This document shows positions 60,089-64,000 of a DNA stretch of 64,000 bases, piece after piece (position 1 is the stretch's first letter; each line of letters starts with the position of its first letter). Source of the DNA: an uncultured Clostridia bacterium (GTDB taxonomy: Bacteria > Bacillota > Clostridia > Peptostreptococcales > Anaerovoracaceae); the NCBI GenBank assembly GCA_934255545.1, contig CAKQOE010000002.1, positions 1-64,000 on the forward strand, in the 5' to 3' direction. The position numbers and the translations under genes were made by a program. Below the pieces are notes generated by a model. It was not told where the DNA came from. It made no database searches and worked only from the letters and a program-made list of their open reading frames with translations.

Positions 60089-60793
60089 ATGATAGAACTG
60101 ATCTCAGTACAGAAAAATTACGGAAAGAAAAAGATAATAACAGAAGCAACGTGTACATATGAAAAAGGCAGGATATACGGCCTTGCCGGGTATAACGGAT
60201 CCGGGAAAACGACGCTGCTCAAGACTATAGCCGGTATATACAGGCCTGACGGAGGAAAGATACTCGCTGACGGTGCGCCGGCGCACAAAAACTCAGACTT
60301 CAGAAGGCATTCGTTCCTTATGACGGAAGAGCTTTTCTTTGATCCGCAGAGCTCTATGGACGATATGCGAAAAGTCTATCGCGGCTACTACAGCTCATGG
60401 GACGACGATATCTACGACAAGCTGCTCCATATAACGGGCCTTGACAGAAAGGCGGGAATAAGCGGATTTTCCAAGGGAATGCAGCGTCAGGCGGGACTCA
60501 TACTCGCGCTGTCCACAGTGCCTGAATACCTGTTTCTTGACGAGACATTTGACGGGCTCGACTTTGTGCGCCGCAGGATGCTCGCGGAGATACTCCGCAG
60601 GTTTACAGAAAAAAGAAACGCGTGCGTGATAGTAACGTCGCATTATCTTAATGAACTGGAAAAATTCGCAGACAGCCTGGCCCTCATAGAGGACGGCAGG
60701 ATGATAATACCGGATACCGGCGGAGCAACGCTGGAAGAATACTTTATGGCTCATACGGAGGTGCGTGCAGATGAGATCGACACTCTCTTCTGA
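60089..60793 (+). CDS. ABC transporter ATPase (exporter/antibiotic-resistance type)
   Basis: ATPase of 234 residues with Walker A GYNGSGKTT (about residues 34-42), signature FSKGMQRQ, Walker B YLFLDETFDGLD and switch VTSHYLNELEKFAD. The FSKGM signature and DETFDGLD are typical of YtrB/BcrA-like exporters rather than importers. It starts three bases after the membrane-anchored protein gene and overlaps the permease gene by 23 bases, so it belongs to the same operon. Confidence 0.9.
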   Translation: MIELISVQKNYGKKKIITEATCTYEKGRIYGLAGYNGSGKTTLLKTIAGIYRPDGGKILADGAPAHKNSDFRRHSFLMTEELFFDPQSSMDDMRKVYRGYYSSWDDDIYDKLLHITGLDRKAGISGFSKGMQRQAGLILALSTVPEYLFLDETFDGLDFVRRRMLAEILRRFTEKRNACVIVTSHYLNELEKFADSLALIEDGRMIIPDTGGATLEEYFMAHTEVRADEIDTLF

Positions 60794-62981
60794 GGCAGGG
60801 CATGACTTTGCCGTCGTAATAAAAAAACTTTCGATGATCACACTTCTTGTGCTTGCCGTGATGGCGGTCCTCATACCGCTTTCGACGTCAGCAGTAAGTG
60901 AATTTTCGATATTTAATGTAGAGTACACGCACCAGCAGCTGAAATTCCGCTTTGCGGCAGAAAACGCTGCGGTGTTTGCGGGGTATGCGGCATTCCTTGC
61001 AGGTGCGGCATCAGGCCTCTCACTGTTTTCATTCGTACTTGACAGGAGACGGAGCGCATTTTACTTTTCTCTCGGACTTTCGCGCGCGCAGCTTTATATC
61101 ATACGTATATTGGCCGGCGCACTGGCACTTTTTGCCGTCACAGCGATCCCTGTTGCCGTTTCGGTAATTTTAAATATAAAAGCGCTCGGCGGTTATGAAG
61201 GAATGCCTGCATACGCGGCAGCATTCTTTGCAGCGCTTTTTCTGCAGAGCTTATGCGGGCTGCTGATATTTGCTGCGGCGTGTCAGCTTGCAGGTACGAT
61301 ACAGGAAGCGCTTTTAGCCGGAGCTACTCTGGCGGCAGCTCCGTCCGTGTGCGCATTCTTCATAAATGCTCTCATGAAAAACTTTACATGGGGCAATACA
61401 TTCGGAGCGAGCACATATGCTATGGCTGAGGTCAGACCGTCGCTTCTTAAGCTTACGGCTGACTGGAATCCGCTGTTTATGGCGCAAAGCTCTATGGAAA
61501 AATATAACAGCTTCAGCAGAGAGATGTCACAGACGTATCCGGACGCGGTCCATACAGCGCCGTTTTTGATATGGATAGTTATCATCGCTCTCGGAGCGAT
61601 GATCGCAGGCGCGCTCTTCAACGCGTATAAAGCCGAGCGCTCAGGCATCGAAGGTCTCTTTAAATCTACGCACTGGCTCATATGCTCGGTATGGCCGCTG
61701 GGAGCGTTTGCGGTATGCATGGAATATACGCAGATGCTTGCTCCGTCCGTATCATGCGCCGTATCCGCAGCCGCAGCCGCGGCTGTGTACGCAGTGATGC
61801 AGAGGCTTCTGAAATACAGAGAAAAAAGCCGTTTCTCGGCTGCAAAGGGGTGCGCCGCGCTCGCGGCGGTCACGGCAGTGTCGGCAGCAGCTGCATTTAC
61901 AGGCGGCGCAGGGATGTTTTACAGCATACCTGATGCGGCCGACACGCAGAGCGTCCGGATAGTATACAGCGGACAGCTTTCGTTCATACCTGCGCAGTCA
62001 GGCCTTACGTCGAACGGAAAGGCGAAATACTACAGCGGAAGAGTAACGCTTGAGTCGGATGAATGCATATCAGAGGTACGCGATATAGACAGCATGCTTC
62101 AGAAGCAGGGCAGGATAAAGCTGAAAAGCGGCAGCTCCGATGATTTTTCTGAAACAGCGCTGCCTTATGACATACATATAACGTACGATCTGAGATCGGG
62201 CAAAAAGACTGAAAGGTATTATGACAGGATAACTGCGGGAGGTCTTGCAAAGCTGCTTGAGCTCTGCGATACCAGCGAGATGAAGCAGCAGGAGACCGAC
62301 GTCGTAAAGGGTGTGCTTTCAGGAACGCTCTGGAACTCAGCATCGTTCTCGGATGGCGATGTTTATCTGGCAGACGGATGGCTGCTCAATATAAAGAAGC
62401 TCGACCTTTCGGCTGACTACAGAAAGCAGCTTCAGGACGCGATAGCGTCTGATATAAATGCGCTGAGCGCTGACGATATGTATCATCCGCAGGCGGATGT
62501 AAAGGCGCAGCTCATGTTCACTATGAACGGCGAGGAGGCGCTTGCTGATCTTGCAGAGGATAACGCGTCAGCAGTCGTATATGTCACAGATAACTGGAAA
62601 AATACGGAAACACTGCTCGAGTCATGGGGCGTCATGCCTGAGGAGCAGGCGCCGGGCGAGTCGGGAGTATTTTCTGATGTATTGATACAGAGATTCGATC
62701 CGTATTCTTCGATGAACGGTATGAAGACTCCTGTTTCACTGTTTTTCGGACAGTATTTCAGCTCATCGGCTGAGGATTTCGTACTGCGCCGGGATTTCGG
62801 AAACAGGCCGGATATAAACGACAGCGGACAGATAAGCGAGCTTGCGGCGGCGAGCAGAGGCGCATACTACATGGACGGCGGCGGTTACCTGCTGGCGTTC
62901 AAGGTGGCAGGCGGCGATTCATACGTCTACAGGTTCCTGCCGTATGACGATGCTCCTGAGTTTATAAAGTCCAAAATGTAA
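60771..62981 (+). CDS. ABC transporter permease with large extracytoplasmic domain
   Basis: Membrane partner of the preceding ATPase, 736 residues. Residues 1-390 contain about eight helices, with FSFVLDRRRSAFYFSLGLSRAQLYIIR resembling the coupling region of exporter-type permeases. After the last helix (TAVSAAAAFTGGAGMFYS) comes a soluble domain of about 345 residues, probably outside the cell, rich in beta strands and charged residues. Similar large-domain permeases accompany YtrB-like ATPases in Clostridia. The ATG at 60771 has GGAGGT upstream; a GTG six bases earlier is possible. It may help assemble or shed surface components of the locus. Confidence 0.8.
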   Translation: MRSTLSSEAGHDFAVVIKKLSMITLLVLAVMAVLIPLSTSAVSEFSIFNVEYTHQQLKFRFAAENAAVFAGYAAFLAGAASGLSLFSFVLDRRRSAFYFSLGLSRAQLYIIRILAGALALFAVTAIPVAVSVILNIKALGGYEGMPAYAAAFFAALFLQSLCGLLIFAAACQLAGTIQEALLAGATLAAAPSVCAFFINALMKNFTWGNTFGASTYAMAEVRPSLLKLTADWNPLFMAQSSMEKYNSFSREMSQTYPDAVHTAPFLIWIVIIALGAMIAGALFNAYKAERSGIEGLFKSTHWLICSVWPLGAFAVCMEYTQMLAPSVSCAVSAAAAAAVYAVMQRLLKYREKSRFSAAKGCAALAAVTAVSAAAAFTGGAGMFYSIPDAADTQSVRIVYSGQLSFIPAQSGLTSNGKAKYYSGRVTLESDECISEVRDIDSMLQKQGRIKLKSGSSDDFSETALPYDIHITYDLRSGKKTERYYDRITAGGLAKLLELCDTSEMKQQETDVVKGVLSGTLWNSASFSDGDVYLADGWLLNIKKLDLSADYRKQLQDAIASDINALSADDMYHPQADVKAQLMFTMNGEEALADLAEDNASAVVYVTDNWKNTETLLESWGVMPEEQAPGESGVFSDVLIQRFDPYSSMNGMKTPVSLFFGQYFSSSAEDFVLRRDFGNRPDINDSGQISELAAASRGAYYMDGGGYLLAFKVAGGDSYVYRFLPYDDAPEFIKSKM

Positions 62982-63006
62982 GCAATAAATATCAAACAGG
63001 CAGTAC

Positions 63007-63021
63007 GCGCGCCGGGCGCGC
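63007..63021. repeat. GCGCGC-CGG-GCGCGC hairpin
   Basis: Perfect six-base stem with a CGG loop, 26 bases after the permease stop. Confidence 0.6.
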
Positions 63022-63076
63022 TTGCAAATAAATCATTTTATTCAATAATTTATAAAGTAAAGTATCAGAAATGGGT

Positions 63077-63091
63077 GCGCGCCGGGCGCGC
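63077..63091. repeat. second GCGCGC-CGG-GCGCGC hairpin
   Basis: Same 15 bases as at 63007-63021 and 20718-20732, here ten bases before the ribosome-binding site of the last gene. Confidence 0.6.
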
Positions 63092-63109
63092 GTCATCCGA
63101 GGAGGAAGA

Positions 63110-64000
63110 ATGAAGAGATCATTAAGATTCACAGGGATAGTTTCGGCGGTAATGCTGCTTGCCGGAACGTTTGCAGTCCCATCGTTCGCCTTTATAGAAA
63201 GAGGCGATGTGCAGATAAACGGAGAGAGCAGCTACACTCTCGAAGTTGGCGAAACGGCAGAGCTCAGTGTCACGCCGTACAAGGAACAGCATCTTCCGGG
63301 TTGCGGGATGCCTGATTGCCCGTCATCATGCGGTGAGAAACTTTGTATAGATACAAGTATTACCGGCCAGCAGGAATGTATATGCGGTGGATTGGATCCT
63401 GAAACATATTATGCAACTGTAGAACCGGTGTCATCAAATGATTCAGTAGCGACGGCAGAGTATGATAAAGCTGGACATGTTGTCATAACAGCGAAAGGCG
63501 CAGGAACTGCGGAAGTAAATATAACAGCAGAATTCCGTGAGTATAATTCAGCTGAAAAGACTGTAAAAGTAACAGTAAAGGGCAATGACTCAGGCGAAGA
63601 CAGCAGCAAGGATGACAATAAGGGCGACAGCGGCAATTCAGGTAATGATTCAAACAATTCCGGAAATAACGGCAGTTCATCAACAGGCAGCGGCTCGGAA
63701 TCTAATTCCGGCGGAAGCACAGGCGGCTCAACAGTTACAGCCCCTGAAGAAACAGTAAAGGGAGAGCCTGTAACAGCTCAGTCATACACTGTAAGATCAT
63801 ACAACGAAACACGTAAGGAAGACGATCAGAATATTGAAGTTAAAGTAAAGTTCAGCGCACCTGTAAAGGTACTGAGCGGAGCTGAAAAGGATCTCATCGT
63901 AAAGATCGCCGGCAACACTCTCGACAAAACTCCTAACGCGTCAGACGGCGTGAGTACAAGGACTCTCTCTGTAAAGGCAGATCCGTCAGACAGCACATCA
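63110..64000 (+). CDS. cysteine-rich surface protein, 3' end beyond window
   Basis: Open from ATG 63110 (GAGGAGG site just upstream) to the window end, 297 codons so far. Signal peptide (about 1-27, PSFAFIE). The Ig-like domain carries the same Cys loop as the protein at 58775 (Cys65, 70, 74, 79, 90, 92; C-x4-C-P-x2-C-x4-C-x10-C-x-C). A Ser/Gly/Asn/Asp linker (about 155-210) is followed by the start of a module-A domain: IEVKVKFSAPVKVLSGAEKDLIVKIAG. It therefore joins the Cys-loop domain to the module seen in the lipoprotein and the SLH protein. What follows cannot be seen; SLH or a membrane anchor would be expected. Confidence 0.82.
   Translation, partial: MKRSLRFTGIVSAVMLLAGTFAVPSFAFIERGDVQINGESSYTLEVGETAELSVTPYKEQHLPGCGMPDCPSSCGEKLCIDTSITGQQECICGGLDPETYYATVEPVSSNDSVATAEYDKAGHVVITAKGAGTAEVNITAEFREYNSAEKTVKVTVKGNDSGEDSSKDDNKGDSGNSGNDSNNSGNNGSSSTGSGSESNSGGSTGGSTVTAPEETVKGEPVTAQSYTVRSYNETRKEDDQNIEVKVKFSAPVKVLSGAEKDLIVKIAGNTLDKTPNASDGVSTRTLSVKADPSDSTS

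Noticed and set aside
1..64000. tRNA, rRNA or tmRNA genes
   Set aside because: I looked for the T-loop (GGTTCRANYCC-type) and rRNA core sequences in the intergenic gaps and found none convincing.

Overview
The window looks like the chromosome of an obligately anaerobic Bacillota of the class Clostridia. The evidence is a six-gene Rnf complex in the clostridial order C-D-G-E-A-B, a T-box leader, a raiA-motif-type RNA beside comF, an SLH-anchored surface protein, lipoprotein signal peptides throughout, and frequent GTG/TTG starts. Base composition is near 50% GC by eye and ATA is a very common isoleucine codon. That would suit a Family XIII/Anaerovoracaceae- or Lachnospiraceae-like lineage, but I cannot fix the genus. 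I see no rRNA, tRNA, CRISPR array, prophage or transposase gene.

Layout. 1-5343 (minus): end of a MITE-like repeat, a terminator, then the Rnf ferredoxin:NAD+ oxidoreductase operon. 5713-7440: a long-chain acyl-CoA synthetase. 7562-10278: a polar amino acid ABC transporter. 10604-12533: an unknown lipoprotein and an AIR-synthase-fold protein. 12877-16756: ATP-dependent PEP carboxykinase, an unknown protein and a CstA peptide/pyruvate transporter. 17065-20333 (minus): a second amino acid ABC transporter. 20830-23592: a CorA-type transporter, a Crp/Fnr regulator and a divergent ferredoxin-type protein with a palindromic operator. 24049-31088: ferritin, an acyl-CoA dehydrogenase with an extra C-terminal domain, a T-box-controlled aminotransferase, thioredoxin, a MOSC protein and an acyl-ACP thioesterase. 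31210-35302: an SGNH/DUF4358/MBOAT/DHHW cluster of the kind that O-acylates cell-surface polymers. 35335-46621: housekeeping genes (ADP-ribosylglycohydrolase, murI, CmpB-like membrane protein, argD, nadE, yhaM, recD2, comF), then the ncRNA. 47166-48356: an aldo/keto reductase with ferredoxin motifs.

48363-64000 is the most unusual part. A MerR-family regulator is divergent from a promoter with a 19-base spacer, the MerR hallmark. Downstream, all on the plus strand, lie a lipoprotein, a FecCD-type permease, a substrate-binding lipoprotein and its ATPase, followed by a 990-residue SLH protein, a protein of tandem molybdopterin-oxidoreductase-fold domains, a cysteine-rich Ig-like membrane-anchored protein, a second ABC transporter with a large extracytoplasmic domain, and the start of another cysteine-rich surface protein that runs off the window. 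Several proteins share the same modules in different combinations. This looks like a multi-component surface capture and import system. A domain resembling the Shr hemoprotein-interacting domain makes heme a reasonable guess, but the ligand is not proven.

Across the window, most intergenic gaps, and some coding regions, carry a short perfect GC-rich hairpin. Stem sequences differ completely, but the loop is nearly always GNRA (or its complement) or a trinucleotide such as CGG/CCG. A roughly 318-base palindromic element with GTATAC ends occurs three times.
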